Source of the DNA: Saprospiraceae bacterium
GTDB taxonomy: Bacteria > Bacteroidota > Bacteroidia > Chitinophagales > Saprospiraceae
Assembly (NCBI GenBank): GCA_027031145.1
Contig: JALVEG010000513.1
Coordinates: 1 to 7,919, forward strand
Direction: 5' to 3'
Length of the DNA: 7,919 nt
Shown: positions 1 to 7,856 of the stretch, piece by piece
Layout: each line of letters opens with the position of its first letter
Position numbering within the stretch: the stretch's first letter is position 1
Notes under the pieces: generated by a model
The model's input: the letters and a program-made list of their open reading frames with translations, nothing else
The model's database searches: none
Told to the model about the DNA's origin: nothing
Translations under genes and position numbers: made by a program

Positions 1-3000
1 ATCTTTAGTATATGATTTTTTAAATTCAATATCTATTTTCAAATTATTGATCGGTTCCAGCTTAATTTTAGCATTAAAATTCTGTCTTTTATTTATAAAA
101 AATTGGCTGTTAAAAAATTTATTGGTCACGATCCATTTATTTGCTGCAGCATTGTTCAACCAACTGTCAAAATCTGCTGGTTGCAATCCTGCCACAAAAT
201 CCAAACCGGGAGCAGTGAAATTATCTGTTGTTCCCAAATATTCTATCCTTCCGGTATATCCCGGCACTGTAGTTCCCAAATCTTCTTTGTAGGTCAGTTT
301 AATATCCCTAAATGCCAATAAAGGTCTCAAAATAATTTTTTCAAATGCACTCGGTTCCCTGTCTTTTTTCTTTTTATCTTTCTTTTTTGAAGACTTGGAT
401 TTGCTTTTTGTTCTTCTTTTAGACTTCGATTTTTTCTTCTTCTTTTTACCAAATCCATCATCGATTTTCTTCAGGTATTTAACCGATTTATACAATTTTT
501 CAAAATCCAGTCTTGCATTTACGGATCTTGTTTGTTGATTTTGAATAATGTTACCATATTCCTTTTCCTGAAAAGGAGGAGTTCCCATCCAATCATAAGA
601 AGCTCTGTATTTTGCATTGATTTTTATCCACTTCAAAAATGGAATATTTCTCAAAGGTAGATTATATGACAAATCTATATTGTGATTGTAACTCTGTGGA
701 CGACCGAACTTTTTCAAGCTCTCCAACATATAATCCTTGGGGGTTACATCTGTAATCTCTCTCCCTTCTTCATTTTTGTAAATATCGCTTATTCCCCACT
801 TTTTCAATTCATCTACTATCGCGAGAGTCTGTGCAGTAAAATTCATTTTTAAATTTCTGGTAAAATTCCACTGCAAATTATAATTTCTATCCCAATTGAA
901 TCTTTTATCTTCAAATGTATAATCAATATCAACCGGTTCTCTATATGTCCTGATACTATAAAATTTTGTCAGCTTGGTATTGAAAGAAAAAGAATTGGGA
1001 AGAGGATTAAAATGGATGTTTTTAATAAATTTAGCCTTTGCCCATTTTGCCTTTTTAAACGGTTTGATATATTTATTCCCTCTTGAATATCCATAATCCA
1101 AAGTCAATTTTTGATCCGTCTCATCTTCATTCCTAATAATTGGATTTTTCATGTTTCTATTGGTATAAAAATATCCCATTTTCATATTTGAAGGAGCCCA
1201 TGGATATTTCGTATCACCTTTATTAACACCTATATTAGAAACATTCAGAGATTTTACTGTCGTTACATCAAGAGATCTGTCTTTTATAAATTGTTTTTCC
1301 TCTGCAGTTTTTGCTGCAGCAAGGTTCTCATCAACTGTAAGGTCAAGGTCATAAGAATCATATTTAGGTTTCTTTATTGTTTGCCCGTACTGCATATAGA
1401 CCGGCAAATTAACTCCCCAGTTTTTAGGAAAAAACCTTCCAATCTGCAATGATGTTGACAAGTCATAATCCACTACTTCATCCATACTTCTTTGAGCAAG
1501 TTTTTGATCCAATGCTCCAAATCCGACACTCATATAATTGAATGCTGCATTAAAGGAGCCAAGATCGGCCAATTTGACATCAAGATTGGCAGTAGCTGCC
1601 ACTCCTCCTTTCTCTTCAAGACCAACAACTCTCAATTCATTGATCCAGACTTCACCCTTCAAAGGAGTTTTCTGGTAAGTAGTCAATCCTATCTGAATAC
1701 CCTTGATATATCCAAGACTTGGATTACCTTTTATTTTAAGTGTTCCGGCATTCCTTGTATTATGTATATCATTCTTGTAATATACCTGGCTCAAAGGAAT
1801 ACTATTTTTGTTTCTCTCCAATTTCAGATCCGTAAAATCTTTTAATACTATATCCAAAAAGTTTTCTTCAGGCCAGATATTATCAACATTCTTACCTGCA
1901 GCAATATCAGACATCTTCAAAGGAATTTCATACTCGTAATAATTGTCCGTAAAATCCTTTCCTAATCTGATAAATAAGTAAAGATCCCTGTCGTTGAGAT
2001 CCATCTCGCTTTCAGCATGAGCAAACAACTGAAGCTTCTTAAATAGTCTTGCATCAAAACTGGTAAGTTTATAAACACTTGCATAACAAGAATCTTTTAA
2101 TCCTTCAAATTTTAATGCCAAAGATTTCTCATCCTGACGAATATTATCATAATTAGCTAAAAGTCGTTCTCTTTTAATTCCGGGAGGAGAAATATATCCA
2201 AAAGGTTCTTTCTTTTCATTTTCTTCCAGTCCAACAACATCCAAATTCAATATATTGGGTTCTCCAATATCATTCGCACAATACTGATCCTTTCTCCATT
2301 GGTTTCTGACCAAACCAAATTCAGCCAACCTGAATGTTTTTGGAGTTCTGAATTTAGTAAAATACATTCTCATAAACTGTATTGACCTCAATCCGTCAAT
2401 CCCTCCAATAGGTGTACCTTCATTTATAGGTATCCTTACCCGGTACCATAATTCTTTTTTACCACTTTCAGGGACTACTTCCTTAATATCGGTAACATAT
2501 CTTTTTACGCCCGGATCCATTGTATCCAAAACCAACTGTCCTGTTCCATCGTCCACAGGAATCAAAGGCATTTCGTATTTGTAATAAGACTCTGTGATAT
2601 CAAGCGATTTATTAAGATTCAATTCTTCTTTATCAGGACGAAGTTTTCCTCTTCTCTCTTTTTTATCCCTTTCCGGAAAATTCCCATCAGGATTATTGTA
2701 TTTAAAATACCTGTCATTCAAAGATTTACCTTTTACGGCATCCGAGTCAAAATACACCCAGTTGTCATTTGCCAAATCTTTAAAAGTAGCGGTAGAATAT
2801 GTACTTCTTATAGCATCAAAATAACTTTTAAAATGCTGAAATTCTTCAGTGTCATTCAATCCGTCCAAACCAACGTCCAGTTTCTCTATCTTGGCAGGAT
2901 CATTGGGAAATGCATCATCAAGTGGAGAATCATTAGGAACCTGTCCCCATACCGTAGAAGTTTTCGGTACATATTCTCCATCCAAAGGTAATGCATTTTC

Positions 3001-6000
3001 ATAAAACTGAAGACCATCTTTCAGTACATCTTCAGATACATTTCCCAGGTTAATAACCATTTTTCCCCTCTCATCAGGATCCTGATCAGGTCTACTGTTA
3101 GTTATCATAAATGGATTCAACATCCAAAATTCAACATATTCAACATTCAAAGCTTCAAAATCGCTAAATCTCAAATATCTCATCATACCACCCCATCTGG
3201 ATTCAGGGTCATTAAGTACTATCTTTTTATCTGCATCATCCCATCTAACTCCTGCAGAAACTTTTTGTCCGTTAACAAATCTTCCGTCAGGCAAATCAAA
3301 ATTGTATGGTCCTCTCTCCGATGGATAATAATTTATATCAAATGTTCGCAAATCAGGAATCGATCCTACAGGAATATCTTTTTCAAATAATTCTTTTTGA
3401 TAGACCAATCTTGTATAAGGGTCAATATTATCCGTATCTGTCCTTGTTCCTCCTTCCGCAATATACCAACTCAACAAAGCTCTGTTGGCTCCATAAGCAA
3501 GAGAAGTGTCTTTACTTTCAGGAAAAGGTTCCAGTCCCACATTAGGTTCATGAGGAGTACTGGATATCATCCAATCATTTTCGGTATTTAGGTACATTTT
3601 AACAGAAGCACCTTCAAAATCATCTAAAATAATTACTCCACCCTTTTCTTCTCCATTATTTATAGCCTTTGAATGACCCGGTTTTAATGCGGCAACTTCC
3701 GTTTTAAAACTTACAGTGGAAGGAGCTTTGGTACTTATGATCGGTAATTTGTCTATTGCTCTGGTCAACCAATCCGCTTTGGAGCTAAAATCCATATCCA
3801 ATCCAAAAATCCTGTTATTTATAGGATCATCACCGTAACTTACTTTCTCGGTATAAGGTCTTTCAAATAAATGCATATATGTTGCACCGATATTAAAGTT
3901 TTTTCTCACTTCATAATCTGCTCTGATTCCAAGTAAGTTTTTCTGAGTTAAATTAAAGAGTGAATTGTCTTCAAATCTAACATTGACAGGTCTTCCCGAT
4001 TGCAATATTGCAGGATTGATAATTCTTATTTTTCCTGCTCCTTTATCCAGATCATAATCTACTCCTTCTATCAATGTTTTACCACCTGAGGTAACAATAG
4101 GATTTCCTTGCAAATTCCATGTTCCAAGAGAAATCTCAGATGATTCCGATGATTTATATTCACCTTTCAGTAAGAATTTGTTCTTTTCCAAATGCTTTCT
4201 CGCATTCACAATAGATTCTGTATATAATTCTTCAAATTTATACTTATCGGCTAATAAGGGGTTTTTCAACAATGAGTCCAAAGATTCTCCAAATGGTTCC
4301 AAAACTGGAAATATTACACTTCCCATTCTGGGGATAACAGTGATACCCGGTATATAGTCAAAAATCCCGTCTGGTTGTATATCGCCCAAAACATTTATAT
4401 TGTCAAGATTAAATACTTCTAACAAAGGTCTTCTTCTGAATCCTTCTTCAGGAATAAATCTTTTTAATGAACCATCTTTATCTTCATAATAAATATCGAG
4501 TTTAAAACTTTCTCTGTCTATATCCGATGTTCCGATATAATAAACGTTTTTCATCATCAGGTCCCATTCAGGTAATCCCGGTTTTTGAGTTTTGCTTTTA
4601 AGCATTTTCACATACATCACTTTTCCTATAGTATCAGCAAACTCACTAAATTCTCCGACTCTGAAAACATTATCTCCTCTGTTCCCATTATTATCATTGT
4701 AGGAATACGTATATTCGTATGATACACCAAGTACATCTTCGGGTTGTAAAGGACGATTCAAAGAGATAAAACCTAATTCAGCATTATATGTAAATTCTGA
4801 AGGATTCAGTTTTCTTCCTTTGAAAACTTCAAAATCCTTTCCTGATTTCATATGATATTTACTTTCAAGATTAAAAGACACATTGGTTTTCAATCTGGTA
4901 ATACTATCGGATTTTAAAGCTTGTTCATAGAAAGGGCTCACTTTATTGTCAGGAAGAATTCTCGATGATCCTGTATAATCATAATAAAAATTATAGGCTG
5001 CCGGATTCGGATCGATATATGGATTCTTATTTGAATAATTCTCAATTTTACCTTCTCCAAGATCCGAAAGAGCACAAATATCCCTCAGATCATGTGTTTG
5101 ATTTCTTTCAGGGATAACCCAAACTTCAATTCTTGTTATCCTGAATGGAGTTTTTACATTAGGCAATGAATCAATTGCGTCTTCATAAGAATCCCTGTTG
5201 TAATGTGAAACAAAAAAGTGTCTGTTCTCATCATACTGATCAGGAGTAATTTCAAATTCCTGTTTCACTGCCCCTTTATCAATTTGGACATTCTTTTGTT
5301 CAGATCTTTGTTGTGAAGCGATAGCCGTCAATTTCAGGTGTCCAAATTGCAATTCCGTTTTTATCCCAAAAAGATTTTGTCCTCCCTGTATCAAATTTCC
5401 CCTCAAAGGAAGACTGACGTTTCCAGCTTCAATTTTCTTTAATATAGCATCTTCATTGAACTGTTCACTATCATACTTTAGTTTTATTTTATTGTCAAAA
5501 TCAAAACTTGCTTTAGTATTATAATTGAAATTCAATTTCATTTTATCTCCTATACCCCCTTCAACATTAACTTGGATTCCTTCATCAAAAATAGGGTTCC
5601 AGAGATTTTGTGCTCTTTGCTCAAAAGCCGGATTATTCAGATTTTGATGAGAAACGCCCAATGTCAAATGAATACTTCCCTGAGGCTTTATAGTAATTTC
5701 ATTGCCTCCGAAAATTCTCTCAACCAAATCTTTTTTAACATCAACATATGATGCAGGATCCACAATTCCCCTTTTGCTTCTATCTCCCGATTTCGCACCG
5801 CTAAGATGTTGAAAATATTCTATTCTTTGCTCTCTTTCCTTCCATTTAAGATATTCTCCAAATGTCATATATGTTGGCGCTCTGAAATAATCGTCACCTA
5901 TTTTTTCTGTAATGATATACATACCGGATTCAGGATCATATTCAACGGTTTTCTCAATTACTCCCGGATCCTTAAGATCAAAAGGATTCCTGATCGAATC

Positions 6001-6162
6001 ATTAACAAAATCATCATACCTTGGTTTAATGGTATCCTGACTTGAAATAATGTATTTGTCGGAATAGGTATCAACCGGATTTACTTTCCTTGCAAATGAA
6101 CTGGATGATATCAAAATACCAACAAAAAAAAGAAATCCCAACACAAAATTAAAAAACTTCAT
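1..6162 (-). CDS. sprA: SprA, outer-membrane translocon of the type IX secretion system (partial, C-terminus beyond the left edge)
   Basis: SprA forms the very large single-chain outer-membrane beta-barrel through which T9SS cargo leaves the cell; it is also needed for gliding in gliding species. I read the frame through to position 1: 2054 codons and no stop. The family is usually about 2300-2500 residues, so a few hundred are missing. The start at 6162 gives a clean signal peptide (MKFFNFVLGFLFFVGILISS, likely cleaved after SFA at residue 24). Hallmarks in order: the N-terminal SprA motif NLIQGGQNLFGIKTELQFG (residues 256-274) followed by ENRHFF and RITRIEVWV; EGVDYDLD (about 699-706) and LQSGRPVNV; DDFEGA (847-852); RGPYNFD (950-956); RWGG (W990) then EYVEFW; EVWINELRV (W1506); a Lys-rich tract (1906-1934); and, near the edge, LRPLLAF, VPGYTGR and APGLDF. 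These match SprA as I know the family. Only three cysteines are present (363, 1295, 1359). The gene next to its start is divergent and is not ruvA, the neighbour I recall in many flavobacteria. Confidence 0.97.
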   Translation of the reverse strand, partial: MKFFNFVLGFLFFVGILISSSSFARKVNPVDTYSDKYIISSQDTIKPRYDDFVNDSIRNPFDLKDPGVIEKTVEYDPESGMYIITEKIGDDYFRAPTYMTFGEYLKWKEREQRIEYFQHLSGAKSGDRSKRGIVDPASYVDVKKDLVERIFGGNEITIKPQGSIHLTLGVSHQNLNNPAFEQRAQNLWNPIFDEGIQVNVEGGIGDKMKLNFNYNTKASFDFDNKIKLKYDSEQFNEDAILKKIEAGNVSLPLRGNLIQGGQNLFGIKTELQFGHLKLTAIASQQRSEQKNVQIDKGAVKQEFEITPDQYDENRHFFVSHYNRDSYEDAIDSLPNVKTPFRITRIEVWVIPERNQTHDLRDICALSDLGEGKIENYSNKNPYIDPNPAAYNFYYDYTGSSRILPDNKVSPFYEQALKSDSITRLKTNVSFNLESKYHMKSGKDFEVFKGRKLNPSEFTYNAELGFISLNRPLQPEDVLGVSYEYTYSYNDNNGNRGDNVFRVGEFSEFADTIGKVMYVKMLKSKTQKPGLPEWDLMMKNVYYIGTSDIDRESFKLDIYYEDKDGSLKRFIPEEGFRRRPLLEVFNLDNINVLGDIQPDGIFDYIPGITVIPRMGSVIFPVLEPFGESLDSLLKNPLLADKYKFEELYTESIVNARKHLEKNKFLLKGEYKSSESSEISLGTWNLQGNPIVTSGGKTLIEGVDYDLDKGAGKIRIINPAILQSGRPVNVRFEDNSLFNLTQKNLLGIRADYEVRKNFNIGATYMHLFERPYTEKVSYGDDPINNRIFGLDMDFSSKADWLTRAIDKLPIISTKAPSTVSFKTEVAALKPGHSKAINNGEEKGGVIILDDFEGASVKMYLNTENDWMISSTPHEPNVGLEPFPESKDTSLAYGANRALLSWYIAEGGTRTDTDNIDPYTRLVYQKELFEKDIPVGSIPDLRTFDINYYPSERGPYNFDLPDGRFVNGQKVSAGVRWDDADKKIVLNDPESRWGGMMRYLRFSDFEALNVEYVEFWMLNPFMITNSRPDQDPDERGKMVINLGNVSEDVLKDGLQFYENALPLDGEYVPKTSTVWGQVPNDSPLDDAFPNDPAKIEKLDVGLDGLNDTEEFQHFKSYFDAIRSTYSTATFKDLANDNWVYFDSDAVKGKSLNDRYFKYNNPDGNFPERDKKERRGKLRPDKEELNLNKSLDITESYYKYEMPLIPVDDGTGQLVLDTMDPGVKRYVTDIKEVVPESGKKELWYRVRIPINEGTPIGGIDGLRSIQFMRMYFTKFRTPKTFRLAEFGLVRNQWRKDQYCANDIGEPNILNLDVVGLEENEKKEPFGYISPPGIKRERLLANYDNIRQDEKSLALKFEGLKDSCYASVYKLTSFDARLFKKLQLFAHAESEMDLNDRDLYLFIRLGKDFTDNYYEYEIPLKMSDIAAGKNVDNIWPEENFLDIVLKDFTDLKLERNKNSIPLSQVYYKNDIHNTRNAGTLKIKGNPSLGYIKGIQIGLTTYQKTPLKGEVWINELRVVGLEEKGGVAATANLDVKLADLGSFNAAFNYMSVGFGALDQKLAQRSMDEVVDYDLSTSLQIGRFFPKNWGVNLPVYMQYGQTIKKPKYDSYDLDLTVDENLAAAKTAEEKQFIKDRSLDVTTVKSLNVSNIGVNKGDTKYPWAPSNMKMGYFYTNRNMKNPIIRNEDETDQKLTLDYGYSRGNKYIKPFKKAKWAKAKFIKNIHFNPLPNSFSFNTKLTKFYSIRTYREPVDIDYTFEDKRFNWDRNYNLQWNFTRNLKMNFTAQTLAIVDELKKWGISDIYKNEEGREITDVTPKDYMLESLKKFGRPQSYNHNIDLSYNLPLRNIPFLKWIKINAKYRASYDWMGTPPFQEKEYGNIIQNQQTRSVNARLDFEKLYKSVKYLKKIDDGFGKKKKKKSKSKRRTKSKSKSSKKKDKKKKDREPSAFEKIILRPLLAFRDIKLTYKEDLGTTVPGYTGRIEYLGTTDNFTAPGLDFVAGLQPADFDSWLNNAAANKWIVTNKFFNSQFFINKRQNFNAKIKLEPINNLKIDIEFKKSYTKD
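361..447 (-). other. Lysine-rich low-complexity tract in SprA
   Basis: These 29 codons (residues 1906-1934) contain 18 Lys and 2 Arg, the rest being Ser, Thr and Asp. The tract begins with six lysines and ends KKKDKKKKD. It lies between two conserved SprA stretches: YLKKIDDGFG before it and REPSAFEKIILRPLLAF after it. It is therefore an insertion in a loop and not a broken end of the gene. On the coding strand it is a long purine run rich in AAA and AAG. Charged, variable loops are tolerated in SprA homologues as I recall them. Whether this one faces the periplasm or the cell surface cannot be told from the sequence. Confidence 0.85.
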
Positions 6163-6426
6163 TCGTAATATTTTGGTTCTCTTAAAAATGGCTTAATAAT
6201 AGTTATAAAAAATAAAATTAATTATAAGGAATAGTAAATGGGTTAAAAGAGCCACAATTTTAATTATTATAAACAAATCAATAACGCTTATATTTATTAT
6301 TGAGTATTTTATTATATATTTTTTTTCGCTCCTGATAAAAATAAAGTTAAATTTTAGTTAATTTCTTTATTTTTTATAACTTCGTAAACTATTTTTTAGT
6401 CAATAATGAAATAAATCTATTTAAAA
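6163..6426. promoter_or_regulatory. Divergent intergenic region between sprA and the thioredoxin gene
   Basis: This 264-base stretch separates two genes that are read away from each other, so both promoters should lie here. It is strongly AT-rich and has no open frame worth calling. Neither start has a convincing Shine-Dalgarno sequence: AACCAAAATATTACGA precedes the sprA ATG and AATCTATTTAAAA precedes the thioredoxin ATG. This is common in Bacteroidota. For sprA, a weak -7 candidate reads TAAAATTG on the minus strand (6255-6262), with a TTG (6279-6281) 16 bases upstream. A second, TAACTTTA (6342-6349), has no partner -33 element. I see no operator or riboswitch. Confidence 0.6.
6354..6384 (+). 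promoter_or_regulatory. Candidate Bacteroidota-type promoter for the thioredoxin-channel pair
   Basis: The sequence TAACTTCG at 6377-6384 matches the Bacteroidota -7 consensus TAnnTTTG with one mismatch. A TTAG at 6354-6357, one mismatch from the -33 element TTTG, sits 19 bases upstream, which is normal spacing. Transcription would then start near 6390, leaving a leader of roughly 35 bases before the ATG at 6427. In such AT-rich DNA, one-mismatch hits are not rare, so this is a candidate only. Confidence 0.35.
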
Positions 6427-6924
6427 ATGAATCTAAAACAACTTTCTTTCCTGTTTATTGCTATTTTTATGCTTTCTTTTACAAAAAGCGATAAAAAATT
6501 CCCTTCGGCACAACTTAAGGATTTAAACGGTAAAATTGTAAAAACCGATGATTTTGTAAATAATGGAAAAATAACCATTGTTAGTTTTTGGGCGACATGG
6601 TGCACACCTTGTCAAAGAGAACTTGATATTTACAATGAAGTGTATGACGAATGGGTTGAAAAATACGACCTCGAAGTTGTTGCTATTACTATTGACAATG
6701 CAAGGCAATTGACAAAAGTGAAACCACTTGTGGCACAAAAGCAATGGCCCTTTACCATATTGAGCGATTCGAAACAGGAACTTCAAAAAATAATGAGCTT
6801 TACTTTTGTCCCTCAAACATTTATATTAGACCAACAAGGTAATATAGTATTTGACCATAGTGGTTTCAAACCCGGTGATGAATATGAAATGGAAGAAATT
6901 TTTGATAGCCTGATCAAACAATGA
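6427..6924 (+). CDS. Exported TlpA/ResA-like thioredoxin-fold protein (thiol-disulfide oxidoreductase)
   Basis: This 165-residue protein is a periplasm-facing thioredoxin of the TlpA/ResA type, a family that usually reduces or reshuffles disulfides in exported proteins such as apocytochromes c. A hydrophobic leader (LSFLFIAIFMLSF, residues 6-18) serves as a signal peptide or membrane anchor; there is no lipobox cysteine. The fold follows in order: the FPSAQLKDLNGK entry typical of the family (25-36), the strand TIVSFWATWC, and the catalytic WCTPC (W58, C59, P61, C62). Then come the strand VVAITID (84-90), the cis-proline loop FVPQT (P129) and TFILDQQGNIVFDHSG, which ends in the usual final strands. 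C59 and C62 are its only cysteines. The length is normal for a single-domain member. Its stop overlaps the start of the channel gene downstream, so the two are probably co-translated. The substrate cannot be inferred; no cytochrome maturation genes are in view. Confidence 0.93.
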   Translation: MNLKQLSFLFIAIFMLSFTKSDKKFPSAQLKDLNGKIVKTDDFVNNGKITIVSFWATWCTPCQRELDIYNEVYDEWVEKYDLEVVAITIDNARQLTKVKPLVAQKQWPFTILSDSKQELQKIMSFTFVPQTFILDQQGNIVFDHSGFKPGDEYEMEEIFDSLIKQ

Positions 6925-7751
6925 TCTATCTGGAAGACATTCTGAATTATAAATTATTTCATTATAACACCATTGAAATAACAGTACTGAGTATTTTAAA
7001 AATACTTCTGGTAATCGTTGTAACCAAAATCATTCTCGCTTTTATCCGGAAAGCATTTTCATTAGCGGGGAAAAAGAAAAAATTGGATGAGTCGGACTGG
7101 TCAATGTTTTATATTATCATAAAATACTTTGTATACCTACTCGGCTTTACATATATATTGCATATTATAGGAATCGATGTCACAATGCTTATCGCTGGTT
7201 CATCTGCATTGTTAATCGGATTAGGAATTGGTATCAAACAATATCTTTATGACCTTTTTTCAGGTATGATATTACTTTTTGAAAGAAAAATAAATATTGG
7301 TGATATTATCGAATTGGAAGATGGTAAGATAGTAAAAATTACCGATATGGGTATGAGATTTTCTATGGGAATAGACAGGGATGATGTGATTATTATGATT
7401 CCAAATTCATTATTGATAAGCGATAAAATTATTTTTTGGAAACAAAATAAAGGACTGTCGAGATTCAGTGTTTTTGTGGGTGTAGCGTATGGAAGCGATA
7501 CCGAATTGGTATCAAATCTCTTAGTCAAAGCCGCTCTGATGCACGAAAAAGTCAGTAAAGTGAAAAAACCGAAAGCTTGGCTAAAAGAATTTGGTGATTC
7601 TTCTCTAAATTTTCAACTTCTTTTTTGGACTCAGGAAAAGTTCAGGATCGAACAAGTAAAGAGCGATATCAATTTTAATATTAACAAACTTTTTATCGAA
7701 AATGGTATTACAATTCCTTTTCCGCAAAGGGATGTGCATTTAAAGAAATGA
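6921..7751 (+). CDS. Small-conductance mechanosensitive channel, MscS family
   Basis: This 276-residue inner-membrane protein belongs to the MscS family, which opens under membrane tension and releases solutes on hypo-osmotic shock. Three membrane segments are visible: about residues 20-42, 62-84 and 86-120. The third carries the glycine-rich pore helix (GSSALLIGLGIG, 93-104, then SGMILLFER, 114-122). The beta domain follows with NIGDIIELEDGKIVKI (125-140) and the family signature PNS (161-163). The alpha/beta C-terminal domain ends in the characteristic IPFPQRDVHL (265-274). The size is that of the compact E. coli MscS type, with no extra sensor domain. A lysine (K106) stands where many relatives have glutamine after the GLGxG motif. 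The ATG at 6921 lies in an ATGA overlap with the upstream stop, which supports this start and implies translational coupling. A purely osmotic role is the default reading; ion selectivity is unknown. Confidence 0.94.
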   Translation: MIYLEDILNYKLFHYNTIEITVLSILKILLVIVVTKIILAFIRKAFSLAGKKKKLDESDWSMFYIIIKYFVYLLGFTYILHIIGIDVTMLIAGSSALLIGLGIGIKQYLYDLFSGMILLFERKINIGDIIELEDGKIVKITDMGMRFSMGIDRDDVIIMIPNSLLISDKIIFWKQNKGLSRFSVFVGVAYGSDTELVSNLLVKAALMHEKVSKVKKPKAWLKEFGDSSLNFQLLFWTQEKFRIEQVKSDINFNINKLFIENGITIPFPQRDVHLKK

Positions 7752-7756
7752 TGGTT

Positions 7757-7780
7757 GCAATTAGCTCTCAAAGAGATTGC
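7757..7780 (+). terminator. Weak stem-loop just after the channel gene, possible terminator
   Basis: GCAAT (7757-7761) pairs with ATTGC (7776-7780), and CTCT (7765-7768) pairs with AGAG (7772-7775) around a CAA loop. Three unpaired bases (TAG) form a bulge on the left side. The structure starts five bases after the stop codon. There is no T-tract behind it, so it is not a textbook intrinsic terminator; it may act in mRNA 3' end protection or be chance. Confidence 0.3.
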
Positions 7781-7856
7781 ACTGCCTCCTATAAATAGAA
7801 TGTAAGTACTCAGTAAGACTATTTTGAAATAAAAAAATTTTTAATAATATGTGATT

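Noticed and set aside
301..480. Frameshift or pseudogene break in sprA around the A/T-rich lysine tract
   Set aside because: Conserved SprA sequence continues in the same frame on both sides and no stop occurs, so the gene is intact here.
47..3591. Several short plus-strand open frames of 64-117 codons between 47 and 3591
   Set aside because: They lie antisense within the continuous sprA frame, have no recognisable domains and show the erratic composition of shadow frames.
5806..6045. A 79-codon plus-strand frame opposite the sprA N-terminus
   Set aside because: It is antisense to the conserved mature N-terminal segment of SprA and resembles no known protein.
6417..6816. Two minus-strand frames opposite the thioredoxin gene
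   Set aside because: The plus frame carries a leader, a CTPC site and the cis-proline loop; the antisense frames carry nothing recognisable.
7247..7528. A 93-codon minus-strand frame opposite the MscS gene
   Set aside because: It is a shadow of the MscS beta domain, which is clearly coding on the plus strand.
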